From positions 20,496,001 to 20,560,000 of the forward strand of contig JAWZYU010000004.1 of the NCBI GenBank assembly GCA_038380435.1: a stretch of 64,000 bases of DNA, read 5' to 3'. This DNA is from Ryuthela nishihirai. Its lineage: Eukaryota; Arthropoda; Arachnida; Araneae; Heptathelidae. Position 1 is the first letter of the stretch, and every line of letters starts with the position of its first letter. The translations under genes were made by a program, and so were the position numbers. The notes beneath the pieces are model-generated. The model searched no databases and was not told where the DNA came from. It saw only the letters and a list, made by a program, of their open reading frames with translations. Below are positions 42,741 through 54,183 of the stretch, in pieces.

Positions 42741-43751
42741 CTGAATCAAAATTAGAGTGATATTGCTTAGAATAATGGAAGCAATGACAGAAATCCTAAG
42801 ATAAAAAAAAAATTATATTTCATTTGTTGTAGAATTTTCCTAATTACCTCATATAAACTGTTTTTACGAGGAGTTATTGTAAAGATTGGTAGCAAAGTCT
42901 GCAACAGAGTGGGTAAAATAATTATTTATCATTCAATGAGGAACTTTGCAAGTTCAATGAATACAATGTCCGGGTAAATTATAATATCAGGATCAACTAA
43001 AGAAAATAGCTAATATCGACATTAGTCAGTTTCTGACATTAGCTGTAACATGTACAAAGTATATGAATATATATAGGAATACAGTGATCTGTATACAATA
43101 AAATTTAAGGAAAATTTTTTCGCATTAACCACCACTAAATTTATACAAAAAATATATTTAATAAAATATATTTCGTTCAAACTCTAATCAACAAATATAT
43201 GTAAATTAACTGTTATATGACGGATATATTTAGCGATATGTCCAAAGTTTTACAAAAAAAAATACCGCGAAATGCATCACTGATATTCTCAAGTATTCAT
43301 TAAATGTCTCCATGATTATGTGGCATTTTTATAATCACTGTTGCTTCTTAGAATGGTCTGCAAATTACCTTTCATTTATTCGATGACGTTAAGATGTTTT
43401 AACTAATTTATCCTTTGAAAAATCCGTTGATCATATATTAAAATTAAAATGCATCTTTCTTCTTATATATTGAAAATCTTTAGGGAAAAAATCTTTAAAT
43501 TTATAAATACTATTCTTTATTTCCTGTGAGCAGGAAAATATCATATTTTACTGTTTCTGAGTAGCATATTGTTTAAAGGAAATAATTAGTATAAGTGATT
43601 TGATTTTTTGGAATAAAGCTCAGTTCATAATTGTTCATGGAATAAATGTAACAAGTAGGAGGTACTTAATGTTATTCTAATTACTATTCTAATTACATTT
43701 GTAGCTAGTTTGTTCTAATTATAATGATTCATTTATTTATATAATTTGCAT
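42741..43751. other. AT-rich unique sequence
   Basis: Very low GC, nothing recognised. Confidence 0.4.
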
Positions 43752-43870
43752 GCTTCCAGGAATCGCTCAAATTATCTTGTTACCAGGTAACGCTCAAATT
43801 ATCTTGTTTCCAGAAACCGCTCAAATTATCTTGTTTCCAGAAACCGCTAAAATTATCTTGTTTCCGCACA
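43752..43870. repeat. 27-bp tandem repeat, 4 copies
   Basis: CGCTCAAATTATCTTGTTTC plus CAGAAAC; units begin at 43764, 43791, 43818 and 43845. Confidence 0.85.
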
Positions 43871-43884
43871 AAGCATAAGCATTG

Positions 43885-44080
43885 TTGTTGATCAACAACA
43901 ATCAACAACAATTCTTACGCTTGATTCTCGACATTGTTGATCAACAACAATGCTTATGCTTGATTCTCGGCATTGTTGATCAACAACAATGCTTACGCTT
44001 GATTCTCGACATTGTTGATCAACAACAATGCTTATGCTTGATTCCCGGTATTGTTGATCAACAGAAATGCTTTATTCTCG
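43885..44080. repeat. 39-bp palindrome-bearing tandem repeat
   Basis: About five copies of ATTGTTGATCAACAACAATG plus CTTACGCTTGATTCTCGAC. Each contains the perfect palindrome TTGTTGATCAACAA. The open frame across it (43882-44094) is a 13-residue repeat by virtue of the unit length; I do not regard it as a gene. Confidence 0.85.
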
Positions 44081-45379
44081 GCGTGTCGACTTAAAAATAC
44101 TATGACATTTGGCGTTTGATGTGGGCTGGCCGTGTGCACTAAACTGGAAAGTGTCATCTGGACCAGATTCTCATTGCCCTTAGAGGCCCACCATAGCTAA
44201 GGTGGTTTATTCTACTATTATTTTTACTGATGTCAATCAGGCACATGTTTCGATGGAGGAGGTTATGGGTACTTTGTACCTGGCACTCCACAAACCAAGT
44301 ACCGATCTACGATCTACGGACCAGATTCTTCAATTACAGTCAACAACATTTCCAATGACTATTCTATGGTATAATACTTAAAGCTACTAAGAGAGAAAAT
44401 ATTTGAAACCTTAGATCTTTGAAAGTATTGTCCATATACCATTTTTCTCGTCATTTTCTCTGCTAAAATTTCATTTGGTCAACTATTTACCTGCTGCGAT
44501 TTATATTTAATAAATCCTTTCTACTCATCGTTTCTTTTAATTGCAATAGATGGCAGCACCAGTAGCGAAATGATCAGTTCTTCCCTTATCTCGAATTGCA
44601 GGACAAAAATGATATTTCAAACTGTTACAAATATGATCAAACATCCTTAATACGATATTCTTTGCATGAAACGCTGGATTCTACAGAGCGATTTTAAAAC
44701 ATAACCACAGCAAAGAAACAACATATTTGCAACGTTAAAATTTTTGGACATCATAGAATGAGGATAGACGTTGACGCATTTTTTTAGGTTCGGCAAATTT
44801 ACCAATAAACTTCCGACCATAGCTGCAATAAAGTTGATGGAGGTAAGTACAACCTATTTTTCAACACGATGATCTTCAATTACTTTTAAACCGATATTAA
44901 CCATTAATGACTGGAGAAAGTGGCTGCAGATGTTCCAAGTTCGCTCAGGGCGGAAAATAGTCAGTTCCAGTCCTGAATTCAGGTCAGCATATTCCACCGT
45001 GAGTACTGTTTGTTTGACAGTTAGTTCCAAACTATTCATCAGTTTATAGTGATTTTGTAAGTATTTTGCTCATGAATTGCCTCCAGTTTATTCTACGCGT
45101 TACGACACTGTGTAATATGTGCATGCAAATTATAGGCGGACAAAAAAATAGTTCTTCGGAAGTGGGACACGTTTTCCAATGCTCAAAAATATATATATAG
45201 GTTTCCGATATGGTTTGTTATTTGTATGATAGAGGCTTGAGGAAGTCCAATTCCTTCGATATCCCATTTCGATATACCATTAATGCAAATGGTGATGTGC
45301 AACAGAGATTCACTACTTTTAGAGTCGCCTCCAACCCCCTTTATCACTGACAGGATTTTTCACAAGCTGAATCCATTAG
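44081..45379. other. Unique sequence
   Basis: No repeat family or coding signature recognised. Confidence 0.4.
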
Positions 45380-45381
45380 TA

Positions 45382-46484
45382 CAGTCGCTCAAAAAAGTAT
45401 CCGAACACTATGGTTGATTACAGAATTCAGAAAAAATGTCTGGCAACGATTTTTTTAGAAATTAGGGATATGGCAACCTTCGTGTCAGGTGATTACAGAA
45501 TTCAAGTAAAATATCTGGAGCGTGTACAGCAACTGTACACGCTCTAGTTACCGTTCTGCACACGCTCCAGTTTGCTGTGAACGGTAACTGGAGCGTGTAC
45601 AGTTGCTGTACACGCTCCAGATATTTTTCCTGAATTCGGTAATCACGTGACACGAAGGTTGCCAGATCACTAATTTCTAAAAAAAATCGTTGCCTGATAT
45701 TTTTTCTGAATTCTTTAATCAACCATAGTGTTCGGATACTTTTTTGAGCGACTGTAGGTGGTCATATTATTTTGATACTAGATCGTGTGGGCTCACTCAC
45801 GGAAATATTGAGCGTGTGCAGTTACCGTTCACAGCAAACTGGAGCGTGTGTAGTAACTGCGCACGCTCCAGTTTGCTGTGAACGGTAACTGGAGCGTGTA
45901 CAGTTGCTGTACACGCTCCAGATATTTTTCCTGAATTCTGTAATCACGTGACACGAAGGTTGCCAGATCACTAATTTCTAAAAAAATCGTTGCCTGATAT
46001 TTTTTCTGAATCTGTAATCAACCATAGTGTTCGGATACTTTTTTGAGCGACTGTAGGTGGTCATATTATTTTGATACTAGATCGTGTGGGCTCACTCACG
46101 GAAATATTGAGCGTGTGCAGTTACCGTTCACAGAAAACTGGAGCGTGTGCAGTAACTGCAGACGCTCCAGTTTGCTGTGAACGGTAACTGGAGCGTGTAC
46201 AGTTGCTGTACACGCTCCAGATATTTTTCCTGAATTCTGTAATCACGTTACACGGAGATTGCCAGATCACTAATTTCTAAAAAAAATCGTTGCCAGATAT
46301 TTTTTCTGAATTCTGTAATCGACCATAGTGTTCGGATACTTTTTTGAGCGACTGTAATCACGTGACACTGTAATCACGTGACACGAAGGTTGCCAGATCA
46401 CTAATTTCTAAAAAAAATCGTTGCCTGATATTTTTTCTGAATTCTGTAATCAACCATAGTGTTCGGATACTTTTTTGAGTTTTG
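45382..46484. repeat. Tandem array built from MITE-1
   Basis: A MITE-1 left arm (45382) is followed by three units of about 300 bp, each ending GAGCGACTGTA (the terminal ACTGTA starts at 45751, 46050 and 46351), and a last partial unit whose end is mutated (GAGTTTTGTA). Full units start GGTGGTCATATTATTTTG and carry the AACTGGAGCGTGTGCAG hairpin block seen once at 18808-19105. Confidence 0.9.
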
Positions 46485-46678
46485 TACGTACATCATCATT
46501 AATACGTTTATGTCTTTCAATACCAATAGAAGTGTAAACTTCCCCTCAAACGACTGTTATCAGAGAGATCTGACTTGAGCCTAACCGTATAACACTCCAT
46601 ATAGAAGATATATGAAGGAAGAGATACGAAAGGGATATAATGCGAATTAATATTAAAAGTAGTAGCTGGTCAATTGTA

Positions 46679-46891
46679 CAGTAGCTCAAAAAATATCCGA
46701 ACACTATGATTGATTACAGAATTAAGAAAAAATATCTCGCAACTACTTTTTTAGAAATTAGTGATCAGGCAACCTTCGTGTCACGTGACACGAAGGTTGC
46801 CAGATCACTAATTTTAAAAAAATCGTTACCAGATATTTTTTTCTGGATTCTGTAATCAACCATAATGTTCGGGTATTTTTTTGACCGACAG
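46679..46891. mobile_element. MITE-1, standard form
   Basis: TA at 46677-46678 and 46892-46893; ends CAGTAGCTC / GACCGACAG; palindrome centre CTTCGTGTCACGTGACACGA. Confidence 0.88.
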
Positions 46892-47039
46892 TAGCTAAAA
46901 AATATTTAAAATATGTTTTTAATATATCCTGTACTGCAATTCCGTGTTTCTTTTTCTTTAACAGAATATTTTTTGTGCTTTCTCAGAAAAAGTATCGTTT
47001 CCCAGTTTGAAATCAGATCTAGGTTGCATTTACTGCAGA

Positions 47040-47960
47040 GAGCTCTGCCAGTAGCGAGTCAGGCTCGTTATCTGTAGTTCCTAGGTTCGAGTCTCACCTG
47101 TGCTAGCTTTGAGTTTTATATCCTCTAAACTCCAGCCTGCCCTCGGTTGGAAAGGTAAACACCAATGGGATTCGAAAGGCCAATGTGCGTCGGAGGGGAC
47201 GTAAAGCTGCAGACCCATGTGCTTTGGGGCGAGGGTGGCTCAGTCGGTAGCGCGCCAGGCTCGTAATCTGTAGTTCCCAGGTTCGAGTTCCAGCTGGGTC
47301 AGCGTTGAGATTTATCTCCGCAAAAATTCCTCGCCCTGTCCACGGTCGATGTCCACACCGATGGGCTTGGAAATGCCGCCGTCCGTCGGACTGGACGTTA
47401 AGTCGTGGCCCCGTGTGCGGGAGAGCCATACCCTGTGCACGTTAAAGAACACGCTGGATGGCCTTGACGGGAGGCTACCATCTGTCTCCCAATAGCTGTT
47501 TCAGTGGGTCCCCTCCCCCAACCTTCTCTGAGCCTTCGGGGTCCTTATGACCTGGCCATTTAGCCTATGGTGTGCAAAAAAGTGCCCCTCAGAGGTAAAA
47601 TAACCCAACCCAAAGATCTGTCTCCCAACAGCTGTTCCAGTGGGTCCCCTCCCCCAACCTTCTCTGAGCCTTCGGGGTCCTTATGACTTGGCCATTTAGC
47701 CCATGGTGTGCAAAAAAGTGCCGCTCAGAGGTAAAACAACCCAACAACCCATGTGCAGGAGAGCTATACTCTGTACACGTTAAAGAACACGCTGGATGGC
47801 CGTGATGGAAAGCTACCATCTGTCTTCTAATAGCTATCCATTAGATTCCCTCCCCCCACAAAAAACGTATCCGAATCCTTGAGGTAATTGTTACCTGGTC
47901 ATTCAGCCCATTGTGTGCAAAAAAAGTGTCGCTCAGTGGTAAGTCAACAAAACTACCCAG
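47040..47960 (+). mobile_element. Old SINE-A split by a younger insertion
   Basis: The old copy consists of 47040-47222 (GTCAGGCTCGTTATCTGTAG, B box GGTTCGAGTCT) and 47747-47960 (GAGCTATACTCTGTACACG to AGTGTCGCTCAGTGG). The insertion point falls after ACCCATGTGC in the middle of the element. Confidence 0.85.
47223..47746 (+). mobile_element. SINE-A with duplicated 3' domain, nested in SINE-A
   Basis: A full-length SINE (about 47226-47612) plus a second copy of its last ~130 bp (from ATCTGTCTCCCAACAGC, 47616-47746). The two together are bracketed by the exact duplication ACCCATGTGC (47213-47222, 47747-47756). Confidence 0.9.
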
Positions 47961-48109
47961 TATTATAGATGAATTTATGTTATTTTGCAGTAATCGATAA
48001 AAATAAATCTGTTAATGTTGTTGTGAATGTTTATTTTGCATATAAGGGAAAGTAATGAATTATAAAAATAGTAATATATTTTCACTGTTCCGATGACAGA
48101 GTAGTCAGC

Positions 48110-48290
48110 GCTGCATGGTTTCTGTTCAAAGGGGACTCAGGTTAGAGTTCCGGATAAAGTATCGATATTTTATCCATGATATTTATCCATGATGTATTAC
48201 AATGAAGTTATCCCGCCAAACTTCTGTGGCAAACAGCTGCTTGCGAGGTATTTATTTATATTATTTATTTCAATATACCTTCTCTACATT
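48110..48290 (+). mobile_element. Decayed SINE-L
   Basis: GGCAAACAGCTGCTTGCGAG followed by GTATTTATTTAT resembles the SINE-L 3' end. The upstream part is weak, with a local duplication of ATTTATCCATGAT. Confidence 0.5.
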
Positions 48291-48369
48291 GCAATACTTT
48301 TAATATTTCATTAATCTTTCTGTTCTGATAACCTTCTGATAAGCTGAAACAGAATTTGAGTTGCATAGT

Positions 48370-48754
48370 TGTTTGGGTTGGGTTGTTTTACCTCTGAGCG
48401 GCACTTTTTTGAACACCATGGGCTAAATGGCCAGGTCACATGGACCCGTAGGCTCAGAGAAGGTTGGGGGAGGGGACCCACTGGAATAGCTGTTGGGAGA
48501 CAGATGGTAGCCTCCCGTCAAGGCCATCCAGCGTGTTCTTTAACGTGCACAGGTTATGGTTCTCCCGCACACGGGGCCACGGCTAAACGTCCCATCCGAC
48601 GGACGGCGTCCTTTCCAAGCCCATCGGTGTCCCCTACTGACCGTGGGCAGGGAATTTTGCGGAGATAAATCTCAACGCTGACCCAGCTGGGACTCGAACC
48701 TGGGAAGTACAGATTACGAGCCTGACGCGCTACCGACTGAGCCACCCCCGCCCC
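48370..48754 (-). mobile_element. SINE-A, full length
   Basis: Exact duplication GAGTTGCATAGT at 48358-48369 and 48755-48766. Head GAGCCACCCCCGCCCC intact. Confidence 0.92.
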
Positions 48755-49043
48755 GAGTTGCATAGTAAAAGCCTCTTAAAGGTAGAAGAATAAGATATCA
48801 CTTCTGACGATTGTGAGATGCTCATTTCCAAAGAGAATGAAGAACAGTCAAATTCTAGTTAAGAAGGGTAATAAGGGGAAGGAGGTCACGAAAACCCAAA
48901 ATCGCGGTTAAAACAATTCTAGTTTAAACATCGTACAAAATGGTTTAAATGTTAATTTATTTCGTTAAAATTACATGTAATATTTAGGAACACATTTGTC
49001 GTTCGACAGATGCATTCAAAAATGTAAAAATAATAGAGCAGTT

Positions 49044-49424
49044 TGGTTGTTTTACCTCTGAGTGGCACTTTTTTTTGCACAGAATGGCTAAATAGCCAGG
49101 TCACAAGGGCCCCAAGGGCTCATAGAAGGTGAGGACCTACTGGTCAGCTTTGGGAGACAGATGGTAGCTTCCTGTCAAGGTCTTCCAATGTGTTCTTTGA
49201 CGTGCACAGGGTATGGCTCTCCCGCACAAGGGGACCACGGTTTAACGTTCCAATCGACAGACAGAGGGCGGTCTTTTCAAAGGAAAATCTATGTGCCCTA
49301 ATGACTGAGGGTAGAGTGGAGGGTTTTGCGGAGATAAATTTCAACGCTGGGTCAGGTGAGACTCGAACCTGTGAAGTGTAGATTACGAGTCCGGCGCGCG
49401 ACGAACTGAGCCACCTCCGCACCC
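49044..49424 (-). mobile_element. SINE-A, older full-length copy
   Basis: TTGGTTGTTTTACCTCTGAG to CTGAGCCACCTCCGCACC with roughly one change in seven compared with young copies. No clear duplication. Confidence 0.85.
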
Positions 49425-49953
49425 TCCGCATTCAGGAACACATGACATCAGATAAACTCTTTGACCGAAAAGGCCGAAAGTTTGCAATAGGCATGGTCTA
49501 TTTTTTTTTTAAAACGTTTAATCCGGAAACCCGTTGATCAGCACGCAGATAATCGAGAGTTGACTGTATTTCATTTTCATCTTTAGCACACTCTAACAGT
49601 GAGAAGTCGAGCTAAATGATATTTAGGAAAATGAAAATAGTAATAGCACTCTATCATCAAAATTTGAAATTTGTAGCATTATTAATCATTTTTAATATTC
49701 CTGTAAAATTTTGGCATTTTCCAAATTTTCTTGCTGTTAGAAGGCGACAAAAGCAATTGGGAGATTGAAAAAGAGAAAAATGTTTAATATTTCATCAATA
49801 CCCATCCAACCCCCACCCCCCAAATAAAAGAAGTTTTAAATGAACTATAAAAGCAAAAACAGTGGAATGTGTAGAGACAAACAGAAGAATAGAGGACATA
49901 GTGAAAATATTAGTTAGGTGGTGTTTTTTGAAAGTGATCTAAAATATTGTTTT
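49425..49953. other. AT-rich unique sequence
   Basis: Left flank of the 69-bp array; nothing recognised. Confidence 0.4.
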
Positions 49954-52900
49954 GGATTATTTGAGTGTTGCATAGGAAAGAGTTTAATGTTCCTTCATGA
50001 TTACGATACCGAATCGTGAAATGGATTATTTGAGTGTTGCATAGGAAAGAGTTTAATGTTCTTTCATGATTACGATACCGAATCGTGAAATGGATTATTT
50101 GAGTGTTGCATAGGAAAGAGTTTAATGTTCTTTCATGATTACGATACCGAATCGTGAAATGGATTATTTGAGTGTTGCATAGGAAAGAGTTTAATGTTCT
50201 TTCATGATTACGATACCGAATCGTGAAATGGATTATTTGAGTGTTGCATAGGAAAGAGTTTAATGTTCTTTCATGATTACGATACCGAATCGTGAAATGG
50301 ATTATTTGAGTGTTGCATAGGAAAGAGTTTAATGTTCTTTCATGATTACGATACCGAATCGTGAAATGGATTATTTGAGTGTTGCATAGGAAAGAGTTTA
50401 ATGTTCTTTCATGATTACGATACCGAATCGTGAAATGGATTATTTGAGTGTTGCATAGGAAAGAGTTTAATGTTCTTTCATGATTACGATACCGAATCGT
50501 GAAATGGATTATTTGAGTGTTGCATAGGAAAGAGTTTAATGTTCTTTCATGATTACGATACCGAATCGTGAAATGGATTATTTGAGTGTTGCATAGGAAA
50601 GAGTTTAATGTTCTTTCATGATTACGATACCGAATCGTGAAATGGATTATTTGAGTGTTGCATAGGAAAGAGTTTAATGTTCTTTCATGATTACGATACC
50701 GAATCGTGAAATGGATTATTTGAGTGTTGCATAGGAAAGAGTTTAATGTTCTTTCATGATTACGATACCGAATCGTGAAATGGATTATTTGAGTGTTGCA
50801 TAGGAAAGAGTTTAATGTTCTTTCATGATTACGATACCGAATCGTGAAATGGATTATTTGAGTGTTGCATAGGAAAGAGTTTAATGTTCTTTCATGATTA
50901 CGATACCGAATCGTGAAATGGATTATTTGAGTGTTGCATAGGAAAGAGTTTAATGTTCTTTCATGATTACGATACCGAATCGTGAAATGGATTATTTGAG
51001 TGTTGCATAGGAAAGAGTTTAATGTTCTTTCATGATTACGATACCGAATCGTGAAATGGATTATTTGAGTGTTGCATAGGAAAGAGTTTAATGTTCTTCC
51101 ATGATTACGATACCGAATCGTGAAATGGATTATTTGAGTGTTGCATAGGAAAGAGTTTAATGTTCTTCCATGATTACGATACCGAATCGTGAAATGGATT
51201 ATTTGAGTGTTGCATAGGAAAGAGTTTAATGTTCTTCCATGATTACGATACCGAATCGTGAAATGGATTATTTGAGTGTTGCATAGGAAAGAGTTTAATG
51301 TTCTTCCATGATTACGATACCGAATCGTGAAATGGATTATTTGAGTGTTGCATAGGAAAGAGTTTAATGTTCTTTCATGATTACGATACCGAATCGTGAA
51401 ATGGATTATTTGAGTGTTGCATAGGAAAGAGTTTAATGTTCTTTCATGATTACGATACCGAATCGTGAAATGGATTATTTGAGTGTTGCATAGGAAAGAG
51501 TTTAATGTTCTTTCATGATTACGATACCGAATCGTGAAATGGATTATTTGAGTGTTGCATAGGAAAGAGTTTAATGTTCTTTCATGATTACGATACCGAA
51601 TCGTGAAATGGATTATTTGAGTGTTGCATAGGAAAGAGTTTAATGTTCTTTCATGATTACGATACCGAATCGTGAAATGGATTATTTGAGTGTTGCATAG
51701 GAAAGAGTTTAATGTTCTTTCATGATTACGATACCGAATCGTGAAATGGATTATTTGAGTGTTGCATAGGAAAGAGTTTAATATTCTTTCATGATTACGA
51801 TACCGAATCGTGAAATGGATTATTTGAGTGTTGCATAGGAAAGAGTTTAATGTTCTTTCATGATTACGATACCGAATCGTGAAATGGATTATTTGAGTGT
51901 TGCATAGGAAAGAGTTTAATGTTCTTTCATGATTACGATACCGAATCGTGAAATGGATTATTTGAGTGTTGCATAGGAAAGAGTTTAATGTTCTTCCATG
52001 ATTACGATACCGAATCGTGAAATGGATTATTTGAGTGTTGCATAGGAAAGAGTTTAATGTTCTTCCATGATTACGATACCGAATCGTGAAATGGATTATT
52101 TGAGTGTTGCATAGGAAAGAGTTTAATGTTCTTCCATGATTACGATACCGAATCGTGAAATGGATTATTTGAGTGTTGCATAGGAAAGAGTTTAATGTTC
52201 TTTCATGATTACGATACCGAATCGTGAAATGGATTATTTGAGTGTTGCATAGGAAAGAGTTTAATGTTCTTTCATGATTACGATACCGAATCGTGAAATG
52301 GATTATTTGAGTGTTGCATAGGAAAGAGTTTAATGTTCTTTCATGATTACGATACCGAATCGTGAAATGGATTATTTGAGTGTTGCATAGGAAAGAGTTT
52401 AATGTTCTTTCATGATTACGATACCGAATCGTGAAATGGATTATTTGAGTGTTGCATAGGAAAGAGTTTAATGTTCCTTCATGATTACGATACCGAATCG
52501 TGAAATGGATTATTTGAGTGTTGCATAGGAAAGAGTTTAATGTTCCTTCATGATTACGATACCGAATCGTGAAATGGATTATTTGAGTGTTGCATAGGAA
52601 AGAGTTTAATGTTCTTTCATGATTACGATACCGAATCGTGAAATGGATTATTTGAGTGTTGCATAGGAAAGAGTTTAATGTTCTTTCATGATTACGATAC
52701 CGAATCGTGAAATGGATTATTTGAGTGTTGCATAGGAAAGAGTTTAATGTTCTTCCATGATTACGATACCGAATCGTGAAATGGATTATTTGAGTGTTGC
52801 ATAGGAAAGAGTTTAATGTTCTTCCATGATTACGATACCGAATCGTGAAATGGATTATTTGAGTGTTGCATAGGAAAGAGTTTAATGTTCTTTCATGATT

Positions 52901-53340
52901 ACGATACCGAATCGTGAAATGGATTATTTGAGTGTTGCATAGGAAAGAGTTTAATGTTCTTTCATGATTACGATACCGAATCGTGAAATGGATTATTTGA
53001 GTGTTGCATAGGAAAGAGTTTAATGTTCTTTCATGATTACGATACCGAATCGTGAAATGGATTATTTGAGTGTTGCATAGGAAAGAGTTTAATGTTCTTT
53101 CATGATTACGATACCGAATCGTGAAATGGATTATTTGAGTGTTGCATAGGAAAGAGTTTAATGTTCTTTCATGATTACGATACCGAATCGTGAAATGGAT
53201 TATTTGAGTGTTGCATAGGAAAGAGTTTAATGTTCTTTCATGATTACGATACCGAATCGTGAAATGGATTATTTGAGTGTTGCATAGGAAAGAGTTTAAT
53301 GTTCTTCCATGATTACGATACCGAATCGTGAAATGGATTA
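49954..53340. repeat. 69-bp satellite, 49 copies
   Basis: Unit GGATTATTTGAGTGTTGCAT, AGGAAAGAGTTTAATGTTCT, TTCATGATTACGATACCGAA, TCGTGAAAT. From the first to the last GGATTA is 3,381 bp, exactly 49 x 69. Copies are almost identical; the only variants I see are TTCCATG (copies 17-20, 30-32, 41-42, 49), CCTTCATG (1, 37, 38) and AATATTC (27). The unit holds a 5-bp dyad ACGAT/ATCGT. Confidence 0.97.
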
Positions 53341-53440
53341 TTTTTTACGTCATGATCCTAAATGTGCAATTGCGAAAAATATTGCAATGTATTACTTTTA
53401 TCTGTACAATGTCTCCGTTAGACATTTAGTTTATTAATAT
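53341..53440. other. Right flank of satellite
   Basis: Unique AT-rich sequence between the array and a TIR-F element. Confidence 0.4.
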
Positions 53441-54020
53441 ACTGCCAAACCAAAATATTATCGAGTTCCCATGTTATGTCATTGGGAACCTAAATTCGAA
53501 ACTCTAACTTCTAAAATATGCATTTAACGGAGAGATGTGACTGAAGATAGATCAAATCTATTTAAATCAGGATTTCGACGCTAACGGTTCAGTTTTCAAA
53601 TTATGGAAAGTGGAATATTTGGCAATATATTTTCTTATTTTATAAAACAAAAACGTTCATAATTGTCTAGTACTGAAATACTCTTTACGCAAACTTCTAA
53701 AGAAGATATTTATTTTATTAAATGGTTTGAAACCATATTAAATTTTAATTAATTCATGAGGCAAATTCTTATTCCAGCTTCCATAACTCTTTAAATAGTG
53801 AACGAACAAATATTGCGGAAAATCAAGATATAAATAGATTATTTCTACCTTCAGTCAGGTTTTTTACACTGGATTAAATTATTACTATTAAAATTTATTA
53901 CTACTAATTAATACTATTAAAAATTCACACTGAATGCATATTTTAGAAGTTACAGAAAGTCGAATTTAGATTCCCATTGACAAGACATTGAAGTTGTCTA
54001 ATATTTTATTTTGGCAGTGT
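53441..54020. mobile_element. TIR-F element copy 2
   Basis: The left arm CTGCCAAACCAAAATATTAT...GTCATTGGGAACCTAAATTC is inverse to the right arm GAATTTAGATTCCCATTGAC...ATATTTTATTTTGGCAGTG. Same family as 35996-36957. The flanks (TTAAT on both sides) may be the duplication, but this is not certain. Confidence 0.7.
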
Positions 54021-54183
54021 TAATTGTTTCAATCAAATATTTTCTCTATACGCTGTGCCTTATACAAAAAAGATATGCAGAAATATAGAATATACAGAAA
54101 TAAAAAATTTGCAAAATAATTCATCACAAATTTATTTCCTACGAATATAACTCGAATATCAAAATTAAATTCAAACTGAAAGC

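Noticed and set aside
43882..44094. 70-codon protein with 13-residue repeats
   Set aside because: The repeat length (39 bp) is a multiple of three, so the frame stays open by arithmetic; no start context or homology.
49954..53340. CRISPR-like array (regular units, many copies)
   Set aside because: There are no unique spacers; the whole 69-bp unit repeats, and the genome is eukaryotic.
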